A stretch of DNA of 51,819 nucleotides, from the NCBI GenBank assembly GCA_937922815.1, contig CALAJP010000216.1, positions 1 through 51,819 of the forward strand. The letters are read 5' to 3'. This DNA is from an uncultured Saprospiraceae bacterium. Lineage in GTDB: Bacteria > Bacteroidota > Bacteroidia > Chitinophagales > Saprospiraceae. The notes under the pieces were generated by a model. The model saw nothing but the letters and a program-made list of their open reading frames with translations. It was not told the origin of the DNA and ran no database searches. Below are positions 44,155 to 51,819 of the stretch, in pieces (within the stretch, counting starts at the first letter, position 1; each line of letters opens with the position of its first letter). Position numbers and translations under genes: made by a program.

Positions 44155-44186
44155 AGACCACTGGTTTTTATCGGTGGTCTGTTTTT
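44155..44186 (+). terminator. Hairpin with T run overlapping the 3' end of the glycosyltransferase gene
   Basis: A 9-bp stem (44155-44163 with 44172-44180, one G-U pair) and 8-base loop are followed on the plus strand by GTTTTTA. The T run is on the plus strand, so it would end plus-strand transcripts entering from the CHU_C gene; on the minus strand it lacks one. The stop codon of the minus-strand gene (44168-44170) lies in the loop. Confidence 0.6.
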
Positions 44187-45283
44187 ATGTTAGAAATCAC
44201 CTTATTAAACTGTCTTGCAGAATAATCCCAATCATATTTATAACTCCACTCCAATCCATGTTTAGACTTTGTTTCTACTAATGAATTATTTGAACAAATC
44301 TGATGCAGCGAGTTTATAACTTCTTTCGTGGAATTGGTGAGCCAAACGTGTTTTCCACCTATTTCGGGATGGCAAGTTTTATTAGATGCTATGACGGGTA
44401 CTCCACATCGTAAAGCCTCAATAATGGGTACTCCAAAACCTTCATATTTAGATAGAAAGATAAGCGAAGTTGCAGCAGCAATTATTTTGTAAATATTCTC
44501 TACGTAGCCCAAATGTTTAATATCCTCTGAGAACTTAGCGTTTTCTATCTTTTTAAATATGGATTTATATTTCCACGCCTTCCTACCAACTAGTACTAAG
44601 ACGTGATTGCTCTTATGTGTAGCTTTAAAGCTATCGAAAGCATCAATTACATCCGTTATGTTTTTTCGTGGGTGTATAGCTCCCAAAACAAGAAAGTATG
44701 GACGATTCCCAAGTTGAGAACGTACTTGGTTTTGTTCTTGGGGAGAAATAGGACAAAGCTCATTGGATACTCCATTATAGATTACTTCTATGTCTTGTGA
44801 TGGTTTGCCATAGGTATTGACAATATCTTTTTTAGAATACTCGGATACTGTTATCACTTTTGACGCTTTATCTATAACCTTTGACAGTCTAAGCTGCATA
44901 TATTTCCGATTCCAAAAGTCAATCCAATTAGGGTAATGAATAAAAGATAAATCATGGATACCTATTATTTGAGGAATTTGAAGTCTTAGACTACCCATAT
45001 GGTCTAGGCTGATAAATATATCTGACTTATGTTTTTTTGCTTGATAGGGGACAAGAATATTGAACCAAATGTCGTAAAGTAGAGCATGACGTGCAGGAGG
45101 AAAAATTACCTCGTAGGATACATTATTAGCGAATAGAAACTTTGGTTCAGGCTGTTTATCAAATAAGAATACGAATTTATCATTAGGTCTAAGGAGAACC
45201 AGTCTTTTTAATATTTCAAAAGTATAGTTTCCTATACCTTCCATATTTTTTTTGAAAAGACGAGTATTAACTAGAAAATTCAT
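44168..45283 (-). CDS. Family 4 (GT-B) glycosyltransferase
   Basis: The 371-residue cytoplasmic protein has the GT4 pattern: an N-terminal donor-facing domain starting MNFLVNTRLFKKNMEGIGNYTFEI, FLVLGAIHPRKN at the interdomain start, and the C-terminal E-x7-E motif in KYEGFGVPIIEALRCGVPVIAS. Such enzymes add a hexose (often mannose) from a sugar nucleotide to a lipid- or glycan-linked acceptor; the acceptor is unknown. Its ATG directly follows the stop of the PorP/SprF gene upstream with no gap, so the two are translationally linked. Confidence 0.92.
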   Translation of the reverse strand: MNFLVNTRLFKKNMEGIGNYTFEILKRLVLLRPNDKFVFLFDKQPEPKFLFANNVSYEVIFPPARHALLYDIWFNILVPYQAKKHKSDIFISLDHMGSLRLQIPQIIGIHDLSFIHYPNWIDFWNRKYMQLRLSKVIDKASKVITVSEYSKKDIVNTYGKPSQDIEVIYNGVSNELCPISPQEQNQVRSQLGNRPYFLVLGAIHPRKNITDVIDAFDSFKATHKSNHVLVLVGRKAWKYKSIFKKIENAKFSEDIKHLGYVENIYKIIAAATSLIFLSKYEGFGVPIIEALRCGVPVIASNKTCHPEIGGKHVWLTNSTKEVINSLHQICSNNSLVETKSKHGLEWSYKYDWDYSARQFNKVISNIKTDHR

Positions 45284-46429
45284 TTAGAAAGTAGGGCAAA
45301 TAATAAAATCATCTCCTACTGCACCACCAGTGTATAAAAGTGTAAATTCGAATGCTGTACCTAGTTCATTGTGAAGAGTGACTCCTTGAGTCTCTAAATC
45401 ATAGGATAAGCTTAATTGTAATCCATCAAACTCAACCGCCGTTTGAAGAATAACCGAACTTAGGTTTAAAGGAAGGCTACTATCATTGGCTACTCCTCTT
45501 GCCCAAAGACCAAGGTTGAAAGAAGATCCATTGTGTTCTGAGAAAATCATTTTTAAAGTCGCCCCTAGGTCAATTTCTTGAGATGGACCTTGCCGCAAAT
45601 ACAAAACTCTTGGAGTAATGTAGAAAGCTCGATTCAATTGATACTGAGTAGCAAAATGTACCGTTAGCTTACTCGGTAGCTTGAAGGTACTGATCTCTTG
45701 AATTAAAGGACTTTCATCATTAGAATAAAATGAAATTTCGGGAGAATTAAAATGATGATAAGCAACTCCAACGTAAAAATCTAAATCATTTTGTGGAGAA
45801 ATACTATAATTTAATCCTACATTCATATCAGAGTAGGTATAGTTATTCTCGGGCTGAGTTAGCGTTTCCGCACTCACTCTATCAAAAGCATCTAGTCCAT
45901 TAAATTGATCTGCAAAGGTTAAGTTCGAAAAATTAATATTTCTTTGCGTTAATCCGACTTGATAGCCTAAAGACAAATATTGATTGGTATTTTTATCCAG
46001 TTCTTTATGATATGCAAACGAAAAAATCATTTGATTCGTAGAAAAATCAACGTTAGGTATCTGGTCACTAAAAAATGCAATACCAAACCCCGCCCTATCG
46101 TTGTTTCTCACGGCAGCTAATAAACTGTTCAATGGAGCCATGAAATCTATTTGTGCTCCAAAGGTAGTAAACGGATCGCCATATAGGTTTCTGCCTTGTT
46201 GTCTATATATTCCCGCAATTCTATATTTTCCATTAATTCCTCCTGTTAATGCGGGATTTAGTAGGAGAGGAGCGTTATAGAACTGTGAAAAATGCTTGTC
46301 CTGTGCTGTAATATTGTTAGGCGTTACGCTCAGAATGAGGAACAAAAAAGGTATAAAAATTGAACTTGACCATTTGGGCATGGAGTACGAAATTATTTGG
46401 TTTATTTTTAATGTTCCTTTTGAAAACAT
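45284..46429 (-). CDS. Second PorP/SprF-family membrane protein
   Basis: The 381-residue frame contains the family motif DKHFSQFYNAPLLLNPALTGGINGKYRIAG and a beta-barrel-like body ending in DDFIICPTF. The signal peptide lies after the second Met, so the ATG at 46381 (residue 17) is a better start than 46429; the ribosome could use either. It is distinct from the paralogue at 39560 and sits on the other strand of the same island, joined to the glycosyltransferase. Confidence 0.9.
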   Translation of the reverse strand: MFSKGTLKINQIISYSMPKWSSSIFIPFLFLILSVTPNNITAQDKHFSQFYNAPLLLNPALTGGINGKYRIAGIYRQQGRNLYGDPFTTFGAQIDFMAPLNSLLAAVRNNDRAGFGIAFFSDQIPNVDFSTNQMIFSFAYHKELDKNTNQYLSLGYQVGLTQRNINFSNLTFADQFNGLDAFDRVSAETLTQPENNYTYSDMNVGLNYSISPQNDLDFYVGVAYHHFNSPEISFYSNDESPLIQEISTFKLPSKLTVHFATQYQLNRAFYITPRVLYLRQGPSQEIDLGATLKMIFSEHNGSSFNLGLWARGVANDSSLPLNLSSVILQTAVEFDGLQLSLSYDLETQGVTLHNELGTAFEFTLLYTGGAVGDDFIICPTF

Positions 46430-46492
46430 ACTTTCTTTATTAATTAGTAATTACTTGAAATAAAGAAACGTTGGTCTTCTATATAAAATTTT

Positions 46493-46523
46493 GGATTGAA
46501 ATTAATTTTATTAATCCCAATCC
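46493..46523 (-). terminator. Hairpin after topA
   Basis: A 14-bp stem with two G-U pairs and a 3-base loop lies 9 bases after the topA stop on the minus strand and is followed by AAAATTTTATAT. The symmetrical AT composition makes it usable from both strands. It separates topA from the PorP/SprF gene. Confidence 0.55.
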
Positions 46524-46532
46524 ATTATTATA

Positions 46533-49073
46533 CTATTTTTTCTTACGTGTCGCTTTCTTTTTCGTTTTGAAAGCATCAGGAATTTCTTCTAAAATTAATT
46601 TTTTAACATCTTCTAGTGTCAATTCTTTTGCTTGTTCGGCAGTTTGCCTTTTGTCATCAATTTTAGGAAGTTTTACATTCTTTTTCTTGAATTTAATAAA
46701 CGGCCCCCATCTTCCATTTTGGATAGAAATATCTTCTTCTGGCCAATTTGAAACGTAACGATTAGCTTCTTTTTCGATTTTGGCAGCAATTAGTTCAAAC
46801 ATGTCATCTTTAGAAAGATTGTCAGGGTCGTATTTCCTAGGTATGTTAATAAACATATTATTCCATTTCAAATAAGGCCCAAACCGTCCTTTTCCTTGAG
46901 TTACAGGAATATTTTGGTATGACGCTACTGGTGCTAATTCTTTTAATTTTTCTTTGATTAATTCTTCAGCTCTTTGTAAGGATAATTCCATAGGGTCTTC
47001 ATCTTTTGGAATAGAAACATACAAATCGTCATACTTTACATAAGGGCCGTATCGTCCTCTAGCAACAATAACTTCTTTGGCATTAAATTCACCCAAAGTC
47101 TTTGGTAAAAGAAACAATTTTAATGCTTCCTCATATGATATATTTTCAATGGATTGACCAGGCTTTAAGTTCGCATATCTTGGTTTCTCATCTTCTCCCA
47201 ATTCGTCTTGAGCTCCGATTTGTACAACAGCACCACCACGAGACATTCTTGTCAATATCGTTCTACCTGATTCAGGGTCTTTCCCTAAAATTCTTTCCCC
47301 TGTAGCTCTTTCAGCTTCTTTCATGGTTTTTTCAATCAAATCATGAAAAGGATCATAGAAGTCTTTCAGCATAGCCTTCCATTCTACTTTTCCACCAGCA
47401 ATATCATCGAAGTCTTCTTCAATTTTAGCCGTGAAATCATATTGCATTACTTGCTCGAAATGTTTAGTCAAAAAGTCAGTAACCAACATCCCTAAATCAG
47501 TAGGTACTAATCTGTTTTTGTATGCACCAGTAGTTTCAGTTTTGGTTTCAATATTTACATTATCAGAATTATCTAAACTAATAACTTCTATTTCTCTACT
47601 TTTTCCATCAGAACTCCCTTTAACAACATATCCACGAGCTTCTTCCATGATTCTGGAAATTGTTGGAGCATATGTTGATGGACGACCAATTCCTAGTTCT
47701 TCCAAACGTTTTACTAAACCAGCTTCAGTGTACCTTGGTGCTGATTTTGTAAATTTCTGAGTTGCCATTAATTTGTTTAAGTTCAAATTTTGACCAACTT
47801 TCAAAGGAGGCAACATTCCTTTAGTCTCTTCGTCTTCCTCATCATCTTTAGACTCTAAGTAAACTTTTAAGAAACCATCAAATTTCAATACTTGACCTTC
47901 TGCTACTAAATCTACAGCAGGTTTATTAGATATATCTATTTTAACTAAGGTTCTTTCTATTTGTGCATTTGACATTTGCGAAGCGATAGTACGCTTCCAT
48001 ATCAAATCATATAATCTTTCTTGATCTCTATCTCCAATCATAGCTTTTCTATCAACATAAGTTGGACGAATAGCTTCATGGGCTTCTTGAGCGTTAGATT
48101 TTTTATTAGTGTATTGATGCGTATGGACATAATTTTTGCCATACTGCTTTTCAATTTCAGCTGCTAAAGCATTTAATGCCGTTTGAGACAAGCTAACTGA
48201 ATCCGTTCTCATATAAGTAATAAGACCACTTTCGTAAAGACGCTGAGCCGTCATCATGGTTCTTTTTACCGAAAAACCAAGTTTTCTTGAAGCCTCTTGT
48301 TGTAGGGTAGAAGTCGTAAATGGAGCAGAAGGTTTTTTCTGACCCGCTTTTACTTCAATGTCATTTATTTTATAACTAGACTGCTTACACTCATTCAAAA
48401 AGGTTTGAACTTGTTTGCTTGTCGTTAATTTTTCTTTAGAACTGGCATTTAGCTTAACGATTCTACCTTTTCCATCCGAAACATTAAAAATACCTTGTAA
48501 TTTGAAAGAAGAACTGGCATCAAATTTTTGAATTTCTCTTTCTCTATCTACCAAAACTTTCACTGCAACTGATTGAACTCGACCTGCCGAAAGTTTATTT
48601 CTTACCTTTCGCCATAACAAACCGGATAAATCAAAGCCAACCAATCTATCTAAAACTCTTCTTGCTTGCTGAGCATTCACTAAATCAATATCAACCAAAC
48701 GAGGGGTTTTGATAGCACTCGTAATAGCTGGTTTAGTAATTTCTCTAAAAACAATTCTTTTAGTTTTCGTAACATCTAAACCCAAAACTTCGCAAAGGTG
48801 CCATGAAATAGCTTCTCCTTCGCGATCTTCATCCGTAGCTAACCACACTTCGTCAACTTTCTTAATCCATTCTTTAAGGTCTTTAACGACTCTTTTCTTA
48901 TCGTCAGAAACTACATAATTAGGTTCGAAATTAGGAACATAAATCCCTTCATTACCTTTTTTTAAATCGCGAATATGTCCGAAACTAGACTTTACTTTGA
49001 AGTCTGATCCGAGATACTTTTCGATGGTTTTTGCTTTGGCAGGTGACTCTACCACTAACAAATGCTTTGGCAT
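46533..49073 (-). CDS. topA: DNA topoisomerase I
   Basis: This type IA enzyme relaxes negative supercoils. Of 846 residues, the TOPRIM domain is at the start (VVESPAKAKTIEKYLG with Glu9), WLATDEDREGEAISWH follows, and the catalytic Tyr287 lies in ESGLITYMRTDSVS. The C-terminus has three repeats of the form GR[YFW]GP-x-[VLI]K (topoisomerase C-terminal repeats) instead of Cys4 zinc fingers, and a Lys-rich end. It is monocistronic with a 380-base upstream gap. Confidence 0.97.
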   Translation of the reverse strand: MPKHLLVVESPAKAKTIEKYLGSDFKVKSSFGHIRDLKKGNEGIYVPNFEPNYVVSDDKKRVVKDLKEWIKKVDEVWLATDEDREGEAISWHLCEVLGLDVTKTKRIVFREITKPAITSAIKTPRLVDIDLVNAQQARRVLDRLVGFDLSGLLWRKVRNKLSAGRVQSVAVKVLVDREREIQKFDASSSFKLQGIFNVSDGKGRIVKLNASSKEKLTTSKQVQTFLNECKQSSYKINDIEVKAGQKKPSAPFTTSTLQQEASRKLGFSVKRTMMTAQRLYESGLITYMRTDSVSLSQTALNALAAEIEKQYGKNYVHTHQYTNKKSNAQEAHEAIRPTYVDRKAMIGDRDQERLYDLIWKRTIASQMSNAQIERTLVKIDISNKPAVDLVAEGQVLKFDGFLKVYLESKDDEEDEETKGMLPPLKVGQNLNLNKLMATQKFTKSAPRYTEAGLVKRLEELGIGRPSTYAPTISRIMEEARGYVVKGSSDGKSREIEVISLDNSDNVNIETKTETTGAYKNRLVPTDLGMLVTDFLTKHFEQVMQYDFTAKIEEDFDDIAGGKVEWKAMLKDFYDPFHDLIEKTMKEAERATGERILGKDPESGRTILTRMSRGGAVVQIGAQDELGEDEKPRYANLKPGQSIENISYEEALKLFLLPKTLGEFNAKEVIVARGRYGPYVKYDDLYVSIPKDEDPMELSLQRAEELIKEKLKELAPVASYQNIPVTQGKGRFGPYLKWNNMFINIPRKYDPDNLSKDDMFELIAAKIEKEANRYVSNWPEEDISIQNGRWGPFIKFKKKNVKLPKIDDKRQTAEQAKELTLEDVKKLILEEIPDAFKTKKKATRKKK

Positions 49074-49270
49074 GGCTACGGTTTTTATATAGTTACTATA
49101 CTTTATATTTAGAAATTTGAAAATATATTTAAACTATATATATCATTAAAATATAAATTTCGGTTTGATAATTTTCAAAAACCTAAAAGGTTTGAGTATA
49201 TTTTTGTCAATTTTGTGATTTTTGTCGCAAAAAATAACGATTAAACGGCTCAATTCCCAATAGAGAAGTA

Positions 49271-49278
49271 CAAATGTA
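49271..49278 (-). promoter_or_regulatory. Possible -7 element for topA
   Basis: On the minus strand this is TACATTTG, an exact TAnnTTTG match about 198 bases before the topA start. No clear -33 element. The 380-base gap 49074-49453 is very AT-rich and holds no gene that I can support. Confidence 0.3.
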
Positions 49279-49325
49279 TCTTTAAATTTTTACTTTTTCT
49301 ATAATTTAAAAAATACTATTTTAAA

Positions 49326-49333
49326 TAAATTTG
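49326..49333 (+). promoter_or_regulatory. Possible -7 element for the PhoD-like gene
   Basis: TAAATTTG is an exact match to TAnnTTTG about 120 bases ahead of the ATG at 49454, without a good -33 element. Confidence 0.3.
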
Positions 49334-49453
49334 TACTCCAATTATTTATAATGGGTTTCGTTTTCTACCTTTTTTACTGAGATAACAGTTTTATTTCGAA
49401 ATTATTTTAGGGAACAAGTCTTTGTTTTATAAATTAAAACTATAATCATTAAT

Positions 49454-50497
49454 ATGAATAATATTTCATTGTTTCTCTGTATGTTAGGATTGTTAATTTC
49501 GTGCAAACCCAAATCTGATTCTGCTTTAAATACCGATAAACCAAGCGTAGAGATTAAATCTAATTTCAAAATTGCATTTGGTTCTTGTAATAAACAATAT
49601 GAAGAAAATATCCTATGGGATGATATTTTGAATGAAAAGCCTGATGCTTGGATTTGGGGAGGAGATATTGTGTATGCGAGCAATGGAAACGTGCAAGGTA
49701 TTGAAAAGGCATATAATAAGCTTAGACAAAATGAAGATTATCAAGAATTGAAGAAGAATACTTCCATTTTGGCAACTTGGGATGACCACGATTATGGACT
49801 TAACGATGGAGGCGAAAGTTTTGAACATAAAAATGTTAGTAAAGGTTATTTTTTAGATTTCTTAGATGTTCCAAAAAATGACAAACGTAGATTGAAAAAG
49901 GGCATTTACTATTCTGAGAAATTTGAAAATGAAAAAGGTACTGTACAAGTTTTTTTATTAGATACTAGATATTTTAGAACAAAATTGACTCGTTCAGGAG
50001 TTTTAGGCAAGCGGTACAAGCCTAATGAATATGGAAAAGGTACTGTTTTGGGTGAAATGCAATGGGAATGGCTAGAGCAGGGTTTGAAAAACTCTAATGC
50101 TGATTTTAATATATTAGTGAGTAGTATCCAGTTTTTATCCTCCGAACATGGTTTCGAATCTTGGGGAAACATGCCACATGAAGTTGACAGAATGAAAAAC
50201 TTAATCGTAAACTCTCAGGCAAAAGGAGTTTTTATACTATCTGGAGATAGACATATTTCAGAATTTTCGCAAACTGAAATTGAAGGATTGAATTATCCAT
50301 TAACAGATTTTACATCAAGTGGCTTGACGCATACTTATACGAAGTTTAGTGAAGAACCAAATCGTTATAGAGTAGGAGAAGTGGTTAATAAACTTACTTA
50401 TGGCGTTTTGAGTTTTGATTTTGACTCTCATTCAGTAATCATGCAGGCTAAAGGAGATGGGGATAATGTTTGGAATACTTTAAAAGTTGATTTTTAA
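49454..50497 (+). CDS. PhoD-like metallophosphatase/phosphodiesterase lipoprotein
   Basis: The 347-residue protein has a lipoprotein signal (lipobox LISC, Cys17) and PhoD-family metal-site motifs: AFGSCNKQ, WGGDIVYA, ATWDDHDYG and LSGDRHISEF. It is shorter than Bacillus PhoD (about 580 residues) and lacks its N-terminal Ig-like domain, as in the small alkaline phosphatase D group of Bacteroidota. It should hydrolyse phosphate diesters or monoesters outside the cytoplasm. Its stop is two bases from the opposing gene's stop. Confidence 0.9.
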   Translation: MNNISLFLCMLGLLISCKPKSDSALNTDKPSVEIKSNFKIAFGSCNKQYEENILWDDILNEKPDAWIWGGDIVYASNGNVQGIEKAYNKLRQNEDYQELKKNTSILATWDDHDYGLNDGGESFEHKNVSKGYFLDFLDVPKNDKRRLKKGIYYSEKFENEKGTVQVFLLDTRYFRTKLTRSGVLGKRYKPNEYGKGTVLGEMQWEWLEQGLKNSNADFNILVSSIQFLSSEHGFESWGNMPHEVDRMKNLIVNSQAKGVFILSGDRHISEFSQTEIEGLNYPLTDFTSSGLTHTYTKFSEEPNRYRVGEVVNKLTYGVLSFDFDSHSVIMQAKGDGDNVWNTLKVDF

Positions 50498-50499
50498 AA

Positions 50500-51819
50500 T
50501 TAAAGTTCCTCTACTAAAATCTTCTCAACTGCTTTCATTTCAGTAGAAAAGTTAACGCCAATGGCAATTAGGGGTTTGTTTTCATTTCGGAAAGGTTCGA
50601 GGTAGCCTTTGTCTTTGATTTGTTGAATGGCGATTTCAGCCGTTTTGTCTAATTTGAATTCAAAAGCGTAAATAGCGTTGTCTAATTGAACTAAAGCATC
50701 CATTCTGCCACGAGAAGAATGCACTTCTGATAGTGTATAAATACCCATCATCTTGAAAGTTAAATGCAAGATAGCGTGATAGAAATGTTCATTGTCCTTT
50801 TTCCATAAATCATAAGGAACACTGGCAAAAAGCGTATTTATGGTTTCTTTTAGTTTTTCTGTATCTTTTTCAATTAAAGCATCTTCTATTTGTAGTGCGA
50901 TTATTTTTGTAGATTTATTAGAACTAGCGGTAAAGGCATTCGCTAATGCTTCTAAATAAGATTGTCTTACTTCTTTGTTAGGATAAGATAATGTGTAGAC
51001 TCCTCTATTTTCATTATAGGATTTGAAAGTTAAATATCCTGTTTGAAATAAAATATTTTTGCTATTAAGGTTATTAACATCAAATGATTTTAATTCCTCT
51101 TCGACAGCTTTTACATTTTCTAACTTATAAAACTTTTCCCTTTTTGCCATTTCTATTAAAAACGTTGGCGTGCCTGTACTAAACCAAAAGTTCTTGAACT
51201 TACCTTCAACGAAAAAGTTAAGCAGTGAAAATGGATTATACACATAGGTTTTCATATCCCAAGTATAACCGTTGTACCAATTTTTGATTTCATCTTGATT
51301 GTGGATAGACAATTCTTGTGGAAAGTACTCTTGTAATTCTTGTTGCGTAATACCACAAATTCCGCCAAACCGACTGCTTAAAGTCATATCAAATAAATTA
51401 TTCAAATCAGAAAAAATACTGACTTGCGTAAATTTAGAAACTCCAGTGATGAAAACCAATTTCAAATGTGGATCGGCATCTTTGAGAATGGAATAGAATA
51501 TTTTTAAGGTCTTTTGGTTGGCTAGCGCAATAGGGATTTCTTCATCGCTGAGATGATCGATGATGGGTTTGTCATATTCGTCAATGAGTACGGCTACTTT
51601 TTGATTGTATTTTTTGTAAAGAAATGTGATAAGTTCGTTGAAAAGCTGAGAAATACTGTGACTTTTCGCTTCTAATTTATGCTCTGAATATATATTTAAC
51701 AACCTTTTTCGGATGGCTTGTTCTAAGCCTAGTTCTTGATGGCCAATATTACTAAACGAAATACGGATAATAGGAAAACGCTGTTCCCAATCCCATTTAT
51801 CATAGATGAAAGTATTTTC
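50500..51819 (-). CDS. AAA-ATPase-like / PD-(D/E)XK nuclease-domain protein, N-terminus beyond window
   Basis: The frame is open from the window edge: codons from 51819 to 51703 encode YDKWDWEQRFPIIRISFSN and more, matching the AAA-ATPase-like family, so the TTG at 51702 is not the start. Visible features are VLIDEYDKPI (Walker B-like), LVFITGVSKF, and a C-terminal nuclease-like domain with RMDALVQLDNAIYAFEFKL (the D and E-x-K of PD-(D/E)XK). The P-loop must lie outside the window. The role of this widespread, often multi-copy Bacteroidota family is not established; a mobile-element or defence link is sometimes suggested. Confidence 0.88.
   Translation of the reverse strand, partial: ENTFIYDKWDWEQRFPIIRISFSNIGHQELGLEQAIRKRLLNIYSEHKLEAKSHSISQLFNELITFLYKKYNQKVAVLIDEYDKPIIDHLSDEEIPIALANQKTLKIFYSILKDADPHLKLVFITGVSKFTQVSIFSDLNNLFDMTLSSRFGGICGITQQELQEYFPQELSIHNQDEIKNWYNGYTWDMKTYVYNPFSLLNFFVEGKFKNFWFSTGTPTFLIEMAKREKFYKLENVKAVEEELKSFDVNNLNSKNILFQTGYLTFKSYNENRGVYTLSYPNKEVRQSYLEALANAFTASSNKSTKIIALQIEDALIEKDTEKLKETINTLFASVPYDLWKKDNEHFYHAILHLTFKMMGIYTLSEVHSSRGRMDALVQLDNAIYAFEFKLDKTAEIAIQQIKDKGYLEPFRNENKPLIAIGVNFSTEMKAVEKILVEEL

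Noticed and set aside
43861-44167. Possible CRISPR or small RNA because of the repeats
   Set aside because: Only two adjacent 19-bp units without spacers, plus ordinary terminators; no array structure.
50150-50165. Sequence resembling a tRNA T-arm (GGTTTCGAATC)
   Set aside because: It falls within the PhoD-like coding sequence and no acceptor stem or anticodon arm surrounds it.

Overview
The window is AT-rich chromosomal DNA of a Bacteroidota bacterium, most likely a Saprospirales-like lineage (inference). The evidence is two PorP/SprF-type membrane proteins, a giant adhesin ending in a gliding-motility/type IX secretion (CHU_C) domain, an alternative complex III (ActABCDEF) fused in layout to an aa3 oxidase operon, DUF4197, DUF3341 and DUF420 proteins, and several promoters of the Bacteroidota form TTTG-N20-TAnnTTTG. 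No tRNA, rRNA, CRISPR array, transposase or prophage gene was seen.

Layout. 1-2571: the last 50 codons of one surface protein, followed 17 bases later by a complete paralogue (seven-unit beta-propeller plus calcium-binding thrombospondin-type-3 repeats) with a 3' end that differs only at three silent positions. 2888-3988: HGSNAT/DUF5009-type membrane acyltransferase. 4122-6867 (minus): phoH-osmC-aroA. 7202-13091 (plus): SAM hydrolase family protein, ABM-domain protein, aroB, PBP1A, an unknown tail-anchored protein and a FolB protein with a cysteine-rich CWC domain fused to its C-terminus. 13364-18331: DUF4197 lipoprotein, receiver-only response regulator, MltD-like lytic transglycosylase, and a HEAT-repeat/cyclophilin lipoprotein that overlaps convergently with a sensor histidine kinase (18324-20255, probably starting upstream at a non-ATG codon). 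20587-22843: Kbp-like BON-LysM protein and a stand-alone SWIM zinc-finger protein.

23035-39430 is a 15-gene respiratory block: ActA-F pass electrons from quinol to cytochrome c, CoxB/CoxA/two CoxC/CoxD form the oxidase, CtaB makes heme O, and three small assembly-type genes follow: an SCO-like protein without the copper-binding cysteines, a DUF420 membrane protein and an 81-residue protein with a CPMCRM motif. A strong promoter-like sequence precedes actA and a good intrinsic terminator lies between coxD and the SCO-like gene.

39560-46429 is a surface/secretion island: PorP/SprF plus a 1072-residue CHU_C protein on the plus strand, then on the minus strand a second PorP/SprF and a family 4 glycosyltransferase. 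The window closes with topA (minus), a PhoD-like phosphodiesterase lipoprotein, and an AAA-ATPase/PD-(D/E)XK protein that runs off the right edge.

Most of the window is housekeeping. The items most worth checking are the FolB-CWC fusion, the cysteine-less SCO-like protein next to the CPMCRM protein, the hidden signal peptide of the histidine kinase, the palindrome inside the PorP promoter, and the silent-only divergence of the tandem surface genes.
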